The notes beneath the pieces were generated by a model. The model searched no databases. It was given only the letters and a program-made list of their open reading frames with translations, and was not told where the DNA came from. From contig DASZLR010000255.1 of the NCBI GenBank assembly GCA_035552275.1, positions 1 through 51,601 of the forward strand: 51,601 nucleotides of DNA, read 5' to 3'. The position numbers and the translations under genes were made by a program. Within the stretch, counting starts at the first letter, position 1; the number at the start of each line of letters is the position of its first letter. Positions 16,326 through 23,887 of the stretch are shown piece after piece. The DNA comes from DASVLX01 sp035552275 (GTDB taxonomy: Bacteria; Actinomycetota; Actinomycetes; Mycobacteriales; Pseudonocardiaceae).

Positions 16326-17045
16326 TCAGTACTCGTCGAACGCGGAGATCATCAGCGCGTCGAACGCGGGACCGAACTCCCGCGTTTCGACGTCGCCCTC
16401 GTAGACGAGGGCGGCTCTTCCCGCCGGAAGGTCCGGTGACACGCAGAGCATCAGGTTGCCGCCGTCGGTCGTGACCCTCAACAGCCGGTTCGACGCGATC
16501 CGCCCGGTCTCCGCGAAGTCGGCCTCGGCCCAGCCCGGAATGCCGTCCGGACAGTCCGCGATGGCGGCGATGGTCCGCATGATCCCGGGCGGGATGAGGC
16601 CGAAGGATTCCTGGTCCGGCGCGGTGAACCCGGCGTGCACCTCGCCTATGAATGTCCGGGCCGGTGCGGGCAACCGGTCGAAGAAGGCCGGCGGCGGGCC
16701 GAATTCGCGCGGGTCGCGGCCGAACCAGACAAGCGGATCCTCGCCGGGCGGCCCCTCGGCCACATAGAGCAGTATCGCTGTGTCGGCCGAGACATACGCC
16801 CGGACATCGACGAGGTGGGTCCGGAAGAGTTCGGTGAAGTGGGGGATCAGGTCGAGGAGATCCCGATTCCACAGTGCCAGCGCCGCCGTGCTCCGTGCCT
16901 CCGGATCGGGGGCGGTGACGATCGGCCGCCATGGTTCGGGGAGCCGGGCGAACTCGGCCGATCCGGCCTCGACCGGATGCAGCGGCCAGCCGTCCCGGAC
17001 CAGCCCGGCCACAACGTCGGCGAAATCGACCGGTGCCACGTCCAC
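16326..17045 (-). CDS. Putative SUKH-like immunity protein
   Basis: A 239-residue cytosolic protein with no signal peptide, acidic overall. The segment FFDRLPAPARTFIGEVHAGF followed by a strand pair around NRLLRVTTDGGNLMLCVSPD resembles the LP-type helix and the Gly-rich strands of SMI1/KNR4 (SUKH) immunity proteins, but the match is partial. It begins 6 nt after the stop of the secreted HNH nuclease gene, the usual toxin-then-immunity order. If correct, it would bind and neutralise the nuclease inside the producing cell. The C-terminus is acidic (FDEY). Fold assignment moderate; role inferred from position. Confidence 0.5.
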   Translation of the reverse strand: MDVAPVDFADVVAGLVRDGWPLHPVEAGSAEFARLPEPWRPIVTAPDPEARSTAALALWNRDLLDLIPHFTELFRTHLVDVRAYVSADTAILLYVAEGPPGEDPLVWFGRDPREFGPPPAFFDRLPAPARTFIGEVHAGFTAPDQESFGLIPPGIMRTIAAIADCPDGIPGWAEADFAETGRIASNRLLRVTTDGGNLMLCVSPDLPAGRAALVYEGDVETREFGPAFDALMISAFDEY

Positions 17046-17051
17046 CGCCTT

Positions 17052-17951
17052 TCAGTGTTGGCTCGCGATGAGCTGTTGAATGACCTGCCGCAACTGCGAG
17101 CGCACGCTATTCTCCAACGTCACCTGCTGATCCTGCCACGCCGGATCGAGGTTCTCCATATCGGCCGCGCTCTTCGACGCCTTCAGCGAGTTGGCCCGCG
17201 CGGACAGCCATTGAAGATTCAGTGGAGCGCGGGACACCATATACATGTTGTCCGCGTTCAGCTCCAGGAATCCTGGCTCGTTGAGCAGCTGGGCGAGCGG
17301 GATAATGTGGTCGGCGCGCAGGTCGGGAGTCGGCGGCTGGCCTGGCGGTCCCGCTTTCGCCTGGATGGTCCGGCCGGGATATGCCGGATCGGGATCACCG
17401 GCTTGTGGCGGCGGCTCGTTCTGTAGGTATGGCTGGCCGGTGAGGCCCGGATTTTTGTTTCGCAGCAGGTCGTACAGCTGGCGGAGTTGCGGCGGAATTC
17501 GCCAGTTTCCTTTGGCGTCCGGACTGGTGTATTGCTGGACGTTCGGCGGGAGCTTCGCTTTCGCGTCGTTGAGTTTGTCGCGCAGCGAGTCGGGCGCCTG
17601 CGTTTTGAGCGGTGGCGCGTTCGGCCCAGAATTCGCGAGCACCCCCAGCGTGTCCTGGCAGTCCTGCAACGCGCTTTCGGCCTGTGCCGCTGTGGCGTTG
17701 AGCTGGTCCGCCTCGGCGTCGTAAGCGTCGGCCGCGGCCTGCTCCTCGGGCACAATGAAGGTGTGCGGCTCGGCGTTGTGCGCGTCGATCTGCTGCTGGA
17801 TCTGGTCCAGCGCGGCGCTCTGGGCCGCGCACGGGTCGGTGTCCGCGTGCGCCGCGAGCGCCGGCGAGCCGAACGCGACCAGAGTGAGCGCAAGAATGAT
17901 GGATGAGACGATTCGGATGAATGCCGCGAGCCGCGCCGCTTTTCGCGTCAT
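17052..17951 (-). CDS. Secreted HNH-type nuclease toxin candidate
   Basis: A 299-residue exported protein. The signal peptide is basic MTRKAARLAAFIR, a hydrophobic core, then ALAAHA with cleavage near residue 37. Residues 40-130 are a Gln/Ala-rich helix, likely coiled coil, with two cysteines (C41, C98) that could pair outside the cell. The C-terminal domain has ADHIIPLAQL (D214-H215), GFLELNADN, and NLQWLSARANSLKASKS, matching the DHIVP...GF..L...N...LS..AN.SK.SKS pattern of nuclease toxins at the ends of polymorphic and LXG toxins. The start at 17951 was chosen for its signal peptide and an AAAGGGG ribosome site. The downstream gene is the probable immunity protein. Confidence 0.7.
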   Translation of the reverse strand: MTRKAARLAAFIRIVSSIILALTLVAFGSPALAAHADTDPCAAQSAALDQIQQQIDAHNAEPHTFIVPEEQAAADAYDAEADQLNATAAQAESALQDCQDTLGVLANSGPNAPPLKTQAPDSLRDKLNDAKAKLPPNVQQYTSPDAKGNWRIPPQLRQLYDLLRNKNPGLTGQPYLQNEPPPQAGDPDPAYPGRTIQAKAGPPGQPPTPDLRADHIIPLAQLLNEPGFLELNADNMYMVSRAPLNLQWLSARANSLKASKSAADMENLDPAWQDQQVTLENSVRSQLRQVIQQLIASQH

Positions 17952-17998
17952 GCCGGCCGCACCCCTTTCACAATTCTGCCCCGACCGAGGCGCTGAAC

Positions 17999-18469
17999 CT
18001 AGTGGCGCCCACTGGCGACCGGGAGCTGATCGGCGGCCGGGGCGCAGACCTTCCACTGTCCGTTCTCCTTACGGAAGTACAGCGTCGTGGAGTATTTGGC
18101 AGACCGGGTTACCTTCGCCGACGCGACATCGCCCACAATACGTATGTCCGATGTGGTTGAGGTCGAGAACTGACTTTCCGGTTTTGCCGCGACCGGATTG
18201 TCAGCCGGATCGGTCGGGTCGAAATCGGCGGTGTCGGCGAAGCTCTCGGCCTCTTCCTGGCACAGCGAGCTGTAGATTCCGGCGTAGTCAACCCGGGCTA
18301 TCGACACGGCGAACTTATTGACCACCCGCTGGATCTGTGCGTCGTCGCTGGTGACCTGGGCGTGGATGTACAGTGTGATGCCACCGGCCATCGCGACAAC
18401 GAACAGTCCAGCGGCCACGATGCCGAATATCCGGCGTTTCCGGGACATCGGGGACTTCGGGCGGGTCAC
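17999..18469 (-). CDS. Membrane-anchored NTF2/lumazine-binding-like protein
   Basis: A 156-residue protein. A basic N-terminus (RPKSPMSRKRR) precedes one membrane helix (IFGIVAAGLFVVAMAGGITLYI), and the remainder is extracytoplasmic. DAQIQRVVNKFAVSIARVDYAGIYSSLCQ and the ending YSTTLYFRKENGQWKVC give the helix-then-sheet pattern of DUF4878/NTF2-like domains that often accompany Mce or other secreted proteins. The GTG at 18469 with GGGAGG upstream was chosen over longer alternatives. It lies 47 nt before the nuclease gene on the same strand, so it may be a helper of the cassette or an unrelated first cistron. Function unknown. Confidence 0.6.
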   Translation of the reverse strand: MTRPKSPMSRKRRIFGIVAAGLFVVAMAGGITLYIHAQVTSDDAQIQRVVNKFAVSIARVDYAGIYSSLCQEEAESFADTADFDPTDPADNPVAAKPESQFSTSTTSDIRIVGDVASAKVTRSAKYSTTLYFRKENGQWKVCAPAADQLPVASGRH

Positions 18470-18616
18470 GGGCACCTCCCGGCAGGGACCTGGCGGATCG
18501 GAACAAACAAGTGGTACCAGCCTGGGTCGGGACCGGTCCCCAGCGACCATAACCGCAGCCGATGAAATTCCGATGAAATGACGGCAGACAAGGCCGCGCG
18601 CCGAATTACCCGCCGG

Positions 18617-20716
18617 TCACGGGAAGGCGGTGATCGTGATGGCGGTGCCGGCTGTGACTCGGGTGCCCGGCGGCGCCGACTGGCTCAGCACGGTGCCGTT
18701 CGCGCCCGACATCAGCTCCTGGACCTGCGCCTGGAGGCCGACCGCCGCCAGCGCCTGCTGCGCGTCGGACACCTTCGCTCCGGTCACGTTCGGCACCGTC
18801 ACCGCATTGGACAGCACCACGCCCACCCGGCGGTCGCCGTTCGCGGCGATCACCGTGCCGGCCCCGGGACTGGTGCTGATCACCGAACCACCGTCGACCT
18901 GGGCGGAGAACTGCGCCGGCAACGTATAGGGCTGGTAGCCGGCCTGGGTGAGCGCGGCGAAGGCGGCTGCCTGGGTCATTCCGGCCACAGACGGCACCGG
19001 TGTCGGCGGCGGTCCCTCGCTCACCGAAATGGTCACCGCCGAACCCACGTCGACCGGCGTGCCCGGCGACGGCACGACCTTCAGCACCGCCCCGGCCGGC
19101 ACCGTGTTGTCGTATGTGTTGGCGTTCGGGTCCAGTTTCGGTTGCAGGCCAAGGGATCGGATCGCCTGCTCGACCGCCGCGACCTGCGCGCCGGGCGCCA
19201 CGTCCGGCACCACCGGCCGCCCCTCCGACACCAGCAGCGTCACCTTCGCGCCGCGCAGCGCCCGCGAGCCGACGCTCGGCGTGGTGCCGACCACCCGCCC
19301 GGCCGGCACGGTGTTGTTGTACGCCTGGGTGAACTGCGGATTGAGGTCGGCGGCGGTCAGCGCGCGTTCGGCGCTGGCGCTGTCCTGCCCGGCCACCTGC
19401 GGCACCGACGTCCACTGGCCGATGCCCAGCCACCAGGCCACCCCGCCGATGATCGCGGCCAGTAGCAGGATGATCACCAGCCACATCCACGACAGTCGCC
19501 GGCCCTTGGCGCGCTGTTCGTAATATCCGTCGCCGGCATGGCGCGGCTCGGGGTTGGTCGGGGGCGGAGCCGAGCGCAGCGCCGCGTCCAGTTCGGCCCG
19601 GGAGATCGCCCGGGTGCCCCGTGGCCCGGCCGAGCCCGGCGGCGTGGGCACGACTCGCGCGGTCGCGTCGGCCGGCGGCGTCGGCGGGGCAGTCGCCGGT
19701 TTCGCGAGCTGGATGGTCTCGCCGATCACCTCGACCGTGGCAAGGCTGGCGTCCGCCGGTTCCGTGTCCGGATCACCGTTCGGATCCGGCCATTCCGGCA
19801 CCGGCACCGGGACCCGGTCGATGCCCAGCTGGTCGCGGATCCGGGTGAGATCAGACCGGAAGGCCGACGCGTCGGCCGGCCGCTGCGCCGGATCGCGCCG
19901 GGTGGCCCGCAGCACCAGGTCGTCGAGCTCGGCCGGAATGTCCGGTACCGCCTCGCTGGGCGCCGGCACATCGTCGTGCACGTGCCGGTAGGCCACGCCG
20001 AGCCCGGTGTCCGCCGAGTAGGGCGGGTGGCCGGTGAGCATCTCGTAGCACATGATCCCGGTGGCGTACACATCGCTGTGGGCGTCGGCGAAACCGCTGG
20101 TGAGCTGTTCCGGCGACAGATACGCGACGGTCCCGAGCACCACGTTGTCGTTGGTGGACCGGGCACTCGCGATCGCCCGCACCAGACCGAAATCCGCCAC
20201 CTTGACCACACCGCCGCCGGAGCCGTGCCCGATCAGCACGTTCTCCGGCTTGACGTCCCGGTGCACCAGGCCGGCAGCGTGCGCGTCGGCCAGCGCGGAC
20301 AGCACCTGTTCGAGGATGGCCATCGTCAGCGGCACCGGCAGCGCGCGATGCGCCCGCAACAGGTCACGCAGCGTGCCCCCGTCGACCAACTCCATCACGA
20401 GATAGACCCGATCGGTGTCACCCGATCGGTCGACACCCTGGTCATGCACGGCGACCACGTGCGTGTGGTCCAACCGCGCGGCGGCCCGCGCCTCGCCGTT
20501 GAAACGTTCCACGAACGCCGGGTCGGCCGCGTAGGTCGACTCCATGATCTTGATCGCCACCGGCCGGTCCAACCGCAGGTCAATGCCGGCGTAGACGCTG
20601 GACATGCCACCCCGGGCGAGTGGGCGAACGACCTGATACCGGCCCTCCAACACGGTGCCGATCGGCGTGCCGGCCGTCGTGCGCACGGCGCCGCCGGTCG
20701 TCTCGTTCGCCTCCAC
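18617..20716 (-). CDS. pknL: Serine/threonine protein kinase with PASTA domains, PknL
   Basis: A 699-residue transmembrane kinase. Residues 10-280 form a Hanks-type domain: GMSSVYAG loop, catalytic Lys in VAIKIM, HRDVKPENVL, DFG as VADFGLVRA, and SPEQ. A Pro-rich linker and one membrane helix (WMWLVIILLLAAIIGGVAWWLG) follow, then four extracellular PASTA repeats such as VPQVAGQDSASAERAL and VPNVTGAKVSDAQQAL. PASTA domains sense peptidoglycan or its precursors. In M. tuberculosis PknL (Rv2176) phosphorylates the neighbouring DNA-binding protein Rv2175c, and the divergent neighbour here is that homologue. The GTG at 20716 is 7 nt after a TACGAT box on this strand, so it is probably leaderless. 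Confidence 0.9.
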   Translation of the reverse strand: MEANETTGGAVRTTAGTPIGTVLEGRYQVVRPLARGGMSSVYAGIDLRLDRPVAIKIMESTYAADPAFVERFNGEARAAARLDHTHVVAVHDQGVDRSGDTDRVYLVMELVDGGTLRDLLRAHRALPVPLTMAILEQVLSALADAHAAGLVHRDVKPENVLIGHGSGGGVVKVADFGLVRAIASARSTNDNVVLGTVAYLSPEQLTSGFADAHSDVYATGIMCYEMLTGHPPYSADTGLGVAYRHVHDDVPAPSEAVPDIPAELDDLVLRATRRDPAQRPADASAFRSDLTRIRDQLGIDRVPVPVPEWPDPNGDPDTEPADASLATVEVIGETIQLAKPATAPPTPPADATARVVPTPPGSAGPRGTRAISRAELDAALRSAPPPTNPEPRHAGDGYYEQRAKGRRLSWMWLVIILLLAAIIGGVAWWLGIGQWTSVPQVAGQDSASAERALTAADLNPQFTQAYNNTVPAGRVVGTTPSVGSRALRGAKVTLLVSEGRPVVPDVAPGAQVAAVEQAIRSLGLQPKLDPNANTYDNTVPAGAVLKVVPSPGTPVDVGSAVTISVSEGPPPTPVPSVAGMTQAAAFAALTQAGYQPYTLPAQFSAQVDGGSVISTSPGAGTVIAANGDRRVGVVLSNAVTVPNVTGAKVSDAQQALAAVGLQAQVQELMSGANGTVLSQSAPPGTRVTAGTAITITAFP

Positions 20717-20723
20717 GGTAAGG

Positions 20724-20729
20724 ATCGTA
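20724..20729 (-). promoter_or_regulatory. -10 element, leaderless pknL promoter
   Basis: On the minus strand TACGAT matches TANNNT and lies 7 nt upstream of the pknL GTG, with no ribosome site between. Confidence 0.45.
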
Positions 20730-20792
20730 GAGAAGGAATATCCCCCGACTGGCGCAGGGCGCGCGGGCCGTTTGTGTGGCATTGTCGAGCAC

Positions 20793-21158
20793 GTGAGTGC
20801 TATTCCAGCCGCCGAGGATGTCCTCGACCGCTCGTTCGAGGTGTTGACGCTGCCCGAGGTCGCCCAGTCGGTGGGTGTGCCGATCACGCGGGTCCACCAG
20901 TTGGTGCGCGATGGTCACCTGGTGGCGTTCCGGCGTGACGGCGTCAAGGTGGTTCCCGCCCTGTTCCTCAACGGGGAGGGTGTCGTCAAGGGCCTGGCCG
21001 GCACGTTGACGGTGCTGCGCGATTCCGGCTTCTCCGAGGAGGAGATGCTGCGTTGGCTGTTCACCGAAGACGAGTCGCTGCCCGGATCGCCGATCGAGGC
21101 GCTGCGCGGCAATCGCGGCCGCGAGGTCAAGCGCCGCGCCCAGGCGTTGGCGTTCTGA
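20793..21158 (+). CDS. Helix-turn-helix protein, Rv2175c-like (PknL substrate family)
   Basis: A 121-residue DNA-binding protein. TLPEVAQSVGVPITRVHQLVRDGHLVAFRRDGVKVVPALF is a winged helix-turn-helix of the MerR/excisionase type, followed by a helical C-terminal domain (LAGTLTVLRDSGFSEEEMLRWLFTEDE) and a basic tail. The M. tuberculosis homologue binds DNA and loses binding when PknL phosphorylates an N-terminal threonine; here the N-terminal segment SAIPAAEDVLDRSFEVLTLPE includes one Thr (in VLTLPE). The GTG at 20793 follows CATTGT by 7 nt, a possible leaderless start. It is divergent from pknL, and its end overlaps the end of the convergent phytoene-synthase gene by 32 nt. Confidence 0.8.
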   Translation: MSAIPAAEDVLDRSFEVLTLPEVAQSVGVPITRVHQLVRDGHLVAFRRDGVKVVPALFLNGEGVVKGLAGTLTVLRDSGFSEEEMLRWLFTEDESLPGSPIEALRGNRGREVKRRAQALAF

Positions 21159-22095
21159 CCGGCGTTCTGACCCGCCTTCGGGCGACGACCGCCGTCAGGT
21201 AGCCCGGCACGGCGACCGCCATCCTGCGTCGCAGCGGCACGGTGGCCCGCCGGCCGAGCACGTCGTAGCCGACATCCACGATCTCGTTCAGGATGCCGGC
21301 GTACAGCCGCATGGCGGTGCGCACACAGGGCCGCGATTCCGGTGCCAGCGCGCCGATGCCCGGCTCGGCTCGCCGGTAGACGGCGCGGTTGTGGGCGACG
21401 AGATGCGCGAGCGCCCGGCGGATGCGTTCATCCGGCCGGCCGGTTCGTCGGGACCAGCTCAGCAGGTCGCGGTCCACGCCGAACGCGGCCAGCTCGTCCG
21501 CGGGCAGGTACAGCCGGCCGCGATCCAGATCCTCGCCGACATCGCGCAGGAAGTTGGTCAGCTGAAACGCCTCGCCCATCGCGGCAGCGGCCGACTCGGC
21601 GTCCACAGTGGACTGTTCGGTGCCCAGCACCGGCAGCATCTGCAGTCCGATCACCGCCGCTGAGCCGCGCGTGTAGCGACCGAGGTCGGCGAACGTGCGG
21701 TATTCGGTGACGGTCAGGTCCATCCGCATCGACTCAAGGAATTCCGTGAACAGCGCCGGTTCGATGCGGTACCGGCGCACTGTGTCGGCCAGTGCCGACA
21801 GCACCGGGTGCGGTTCGCCGGCCAAGGCGCGGCCCAGCGACTCGGCCAGTTCGTCCAGCCCACCGGCCCGGCGCGCTGATTCGGCGCGCGGGTCGTCCAC
21901 GATCTCGTCCGCCAGCCGGGCGAACCCGTACAGCGCGTGCACCGCGGGCCGGCGCCGCGGCGCGAGCAGCCGGGTGGCCAGGAAATAGGTGCGCCCGTAC
22001 CGGGCGTGGATGGCGCGGCACCGGGCGTAAGACGCGCGCAGCTCTGGATCGGTGAGGCCGGCGCGGTCGAGCTCGCCGGCCACCGCGATACTCAC
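21127..22095 (-). CDS. Phytoene/squalene synthase family enzyme
   Basis: A 322-residue trans-isoprenyl head-to-head synthase. The two Asp-rich motifs are DEIVDD (first DXXXD) and NFLRDVGEDLDRGRLYLP (second DXXXD), with conserved YGFARLADEIVD and GEAFQLTNFLRD. Such enzymes condense two C15 or C20 diphosphates to squalene- or phytoene-like products. No carotenoid or hopanoid genes lie in this window, so the product is open. The GTG start overlaps the mannosyltransferase stop (GTGA), implying coupled translation with the envelope glycosyltransferase. In M. tuberculosis the equivalent position holds the prenyl synthase gene idsA2. Confidence 0.85.
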   Translation of the reverse strand: MSIAVAGELDRAGLTDPELRASYARCRAIHARYGRTYFLATRLLAPRRRPAVHALYGFARLADEIVDDPRAESARRAGGLDELAESLGRALAGEPHPVLSALADTVRRYRIEPALFTEFLESMRMDLTVTEYRTFADLGRYTRGSAAVIGLQMLPVLGTEQSTVDAESAAAAMGEAFQLTNFLRDVGEDLDRGRLYLPADELAAFGVDRDLLSWSRRTGRPDERIRRALAHLVAHNRAVYRRAEPGIGALAPESRPCVRTAMRLYAGILNEIVDVGYDVLGRRATVPLRRRMAVAVPGYLTAVVARRRVRTPVRTPTPGRGA

Positions 22096-23720
22096 CGAAG
22101 CGTCCCGACGGCCAGTTCGCTGGGGCGCAGCAGTTCGTTGGGGCGCAGCGGATCAGCGCGCAGGCCGGCCGGCCACAGGGCGTGCGGGCGGACCAGGGAC
22201 AGCGCGGCGATGGCGGCGACCACCAGCGCCACCGCCTGGACACCCCAGTCGTACAGCGAGGTGGTCCCGGTCGGATACGTGCTCAGCATCGTCCACACCG
22301 AGGCGAAACAGCCCAGCACCAGTCCTGGCCCGGACCAGGACAGGCCGGCGGCCAGCACCAGCGGCCAGGTGAAGTACCAGGGCAGCGTGCCGGGGGAGAA
22401 CAGCACCGCGACCAGCAGCGCGATCGACGCCCGGCGGATGATCTCGGCCGGCTCCTTGTCCTGCGCCAGCCACCACTGCCGGCCGGCCAGCGCCAGCATG
22501 ACCAACCAGCCGCTGTCCCGGGCGAAGCGCAGGAACGGATCGGGGTTGAAATCGCCGAAGTGCTCGGCGAAAGTGTGCGTGAGCTGGCCCATGCCGGTCG
22601 GCACGGACAGCCAGTCGATGATGATGTCGTTGTCCGACAGCGCCGATATCCAGCCGAGGTTCACCCCGGCCAGCACCGTGCAGCCCAGGAATCCCACCAG
22701 GAACACCAGCAGGCTCGCGCCACCGGCTCTGGCCAGCCGCGCGCCGCGCGAGCCCGGCAGCCGGGACGCCCAGATCCACACCAGGAACGGCAGCGCCACA
22801 CAGGCGGTCGCCTTCACCGAGAACGCGAGGGTGACCAGCAGGATGCCGTAACGATGTCGGCCGTCCAGGACGAGCACCGTGCCGGCGGTCAGCAGGCCGA
22901 TCATCAGCAGGTCGTTGTGCGCCCCGCCGACCAGATAGGTCAGCACCAGCGGATTGGCCGCGCCGAACCAGAGCGCGGTCGCCGGGTCGCCGCCGAGCCG
23001 GTCGGCCAGCCGGGGCAGCGCCCAGCACAGCAGCAGCAGGCCCACGCCGAGCACGAGCCGCATCGAGACGATGCCGACGATGGTGCTCTGTCCGGCGATC
23101 AGCGCCACGCTCTTGGCGATCAGGATGAACAGCGGGCCGTAGGGCGTCGGGGTGTTCTGCCACATCGCGTCGACGCTGTTGGACAGCTTGTCGTTGAGCA
23201 CCGAAACGCCGTACTGGTACGGGTTGTAGCCGTGCAGCGCCAGATCACCCTGGGCGAGGTAGGTGTGCACATCATGGCTGAACAGCGGCGGTGCGATCAG
23301 CATCGGCGCGGTCCACGCGGCGATCGCGCACAGGATGCCGCGCCGATCGACCCGGCCGGCACGCGCCTCCCGGCCCAGCTTGATCCAGGCCCACACCAGC
23401 AGCGCCAACCCCAGGTACAGCACCGCGGTGGACAGCTGCTTGCCATGGCCGTACCGCACCCAGCTGAACGCGGTGCCGTTGAGCAGCGAGTCCGGCAGCA
23501 CGCCGGCGGTGGCGCCGATCCCGCCGCCGGCGATCAGCACCATGCCGAGGAAGCCCTGCATGATCACGCCGATCGGAAACGGCGGCAGCGCGTCGTCGTC
23601 CATGGCGCCGCGCGGGCCGGCGCGGTCCAGTTCGGCGTTGGTCCAGTCTCTCCGGAATGCCGGCGCGACCGACGACTGGCCGTCGCCGCCGGACCGAAGA
23701 AGGGACTGGGTGCTGGTCAT
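22092..23720 (-). CDS. mptB: MptB-like alpha-1,6-mannosyltransferase
   Basis: A 542-residue GT-C fold glycosyltransferase with about 12 membrane helices. The loop after the second helix carries PPLFSHDVHTYLAQGDLALHGYNPY, whose acidic residue in the first external loop is the catalytic site in GT-C enzymes, and a WFGAANPLVLTYLVGGAHNDLLM segment typical of the MptA/MptB family. These polyprenyl-phosphomannose-dependent enzymes elongate the alpha-1,6-mannan core of lipomannan and lipoarabinomannan. The gene lies beside pknL, as Rv2174 does in M. tuberculosis. ATG at 23720. MptA and MptB differ little by eye, so the symbol is tentative. Confidence 0.8.
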   Translation of the reverse strand: MTSTQSLLRSGGDGQSSVAPAFRRDWTNAELDRAGPRGAMDDDALPPFPIGVIMQGFLGMVLIAGGGIGATAGVLPDSLLNGTAFSWVRYGHGKQLSTAVLYLGLALLVWAWIKLGREARAGRVDRRGILCAIAAWTAPMLIAPPLFSHDVHTYLAQGDLALHGYNPYQYGVSVLNDKLSNSVDAMWQNTPTPYGPLFILIAKSVALIAGQSTIVGIVSMRLVLGVGLLLLCWALPRLADRLGGDPATALWFGAANPLVLTYLVGGAHNDLLMIGLLTAGTVLVLDGRHRYGILLVTLAFSVKATACVALPFLVWIWASRLPGSRGARLARAGGASLLVFLVGFLGCTVLAGVNLGWISALSDNDIIIDWLSVPTGMGQLTHTFAEHFGDFNPDPFLRFARDSGWLVMLALAGRQWWLAQDKEPAEIIRRASIALLVAVLFSPGTLPWYFTWPLVLAAGLSWSGPGLVLGCFASVWTMLSTYPTGTTSLYDWGVQAVALVVAAIAALSLVRPHALWPAGLRADPLRPNELLRPSELAVGTLR

Positions 23721-23823
23721 CGCGGGTCATGCTCGCACAACCGCCGAGTAGCCCCGCGCGGGTGGGTATGCGTTGTGATGCAGCCGTGATTCACCGATTG
23801 ACGCAAAGTGAGCTGGATTACCG

Positions 23824-23850
23824 CCTGGTGATGTCCCGGACATCCCCAGG
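23824..23850. repeat. 27-bp interrupted palindrome between uppP and mptB
   Basis: CCTGG and GATGTCC on the left are mirrored by GGACATC and CCAGG on the right, with one mismatched pair and a single central base. It lies 38 bp after the uppP stop and about 104 bp before the mptB start. It could be a regulator site for mptB or a structured uppP 3' end. Confidence 0.5.
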
Positions 23851-23864
23851 TGACGTTTGCCCTG

Positions 23865-23883
23865 TTCGCCCGGCTCAGGCGAA
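23865..23883 (-). terminator. Weak hairpin after uppP
   Basis: TTCGCC and GGCGAA form a 6-bp stem around a 7-nt loop, 5 nt after the uppP stop on the minus strand, with no T tract. Confidence 0.3.
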
Positions 23884-23887
23884 AAGC

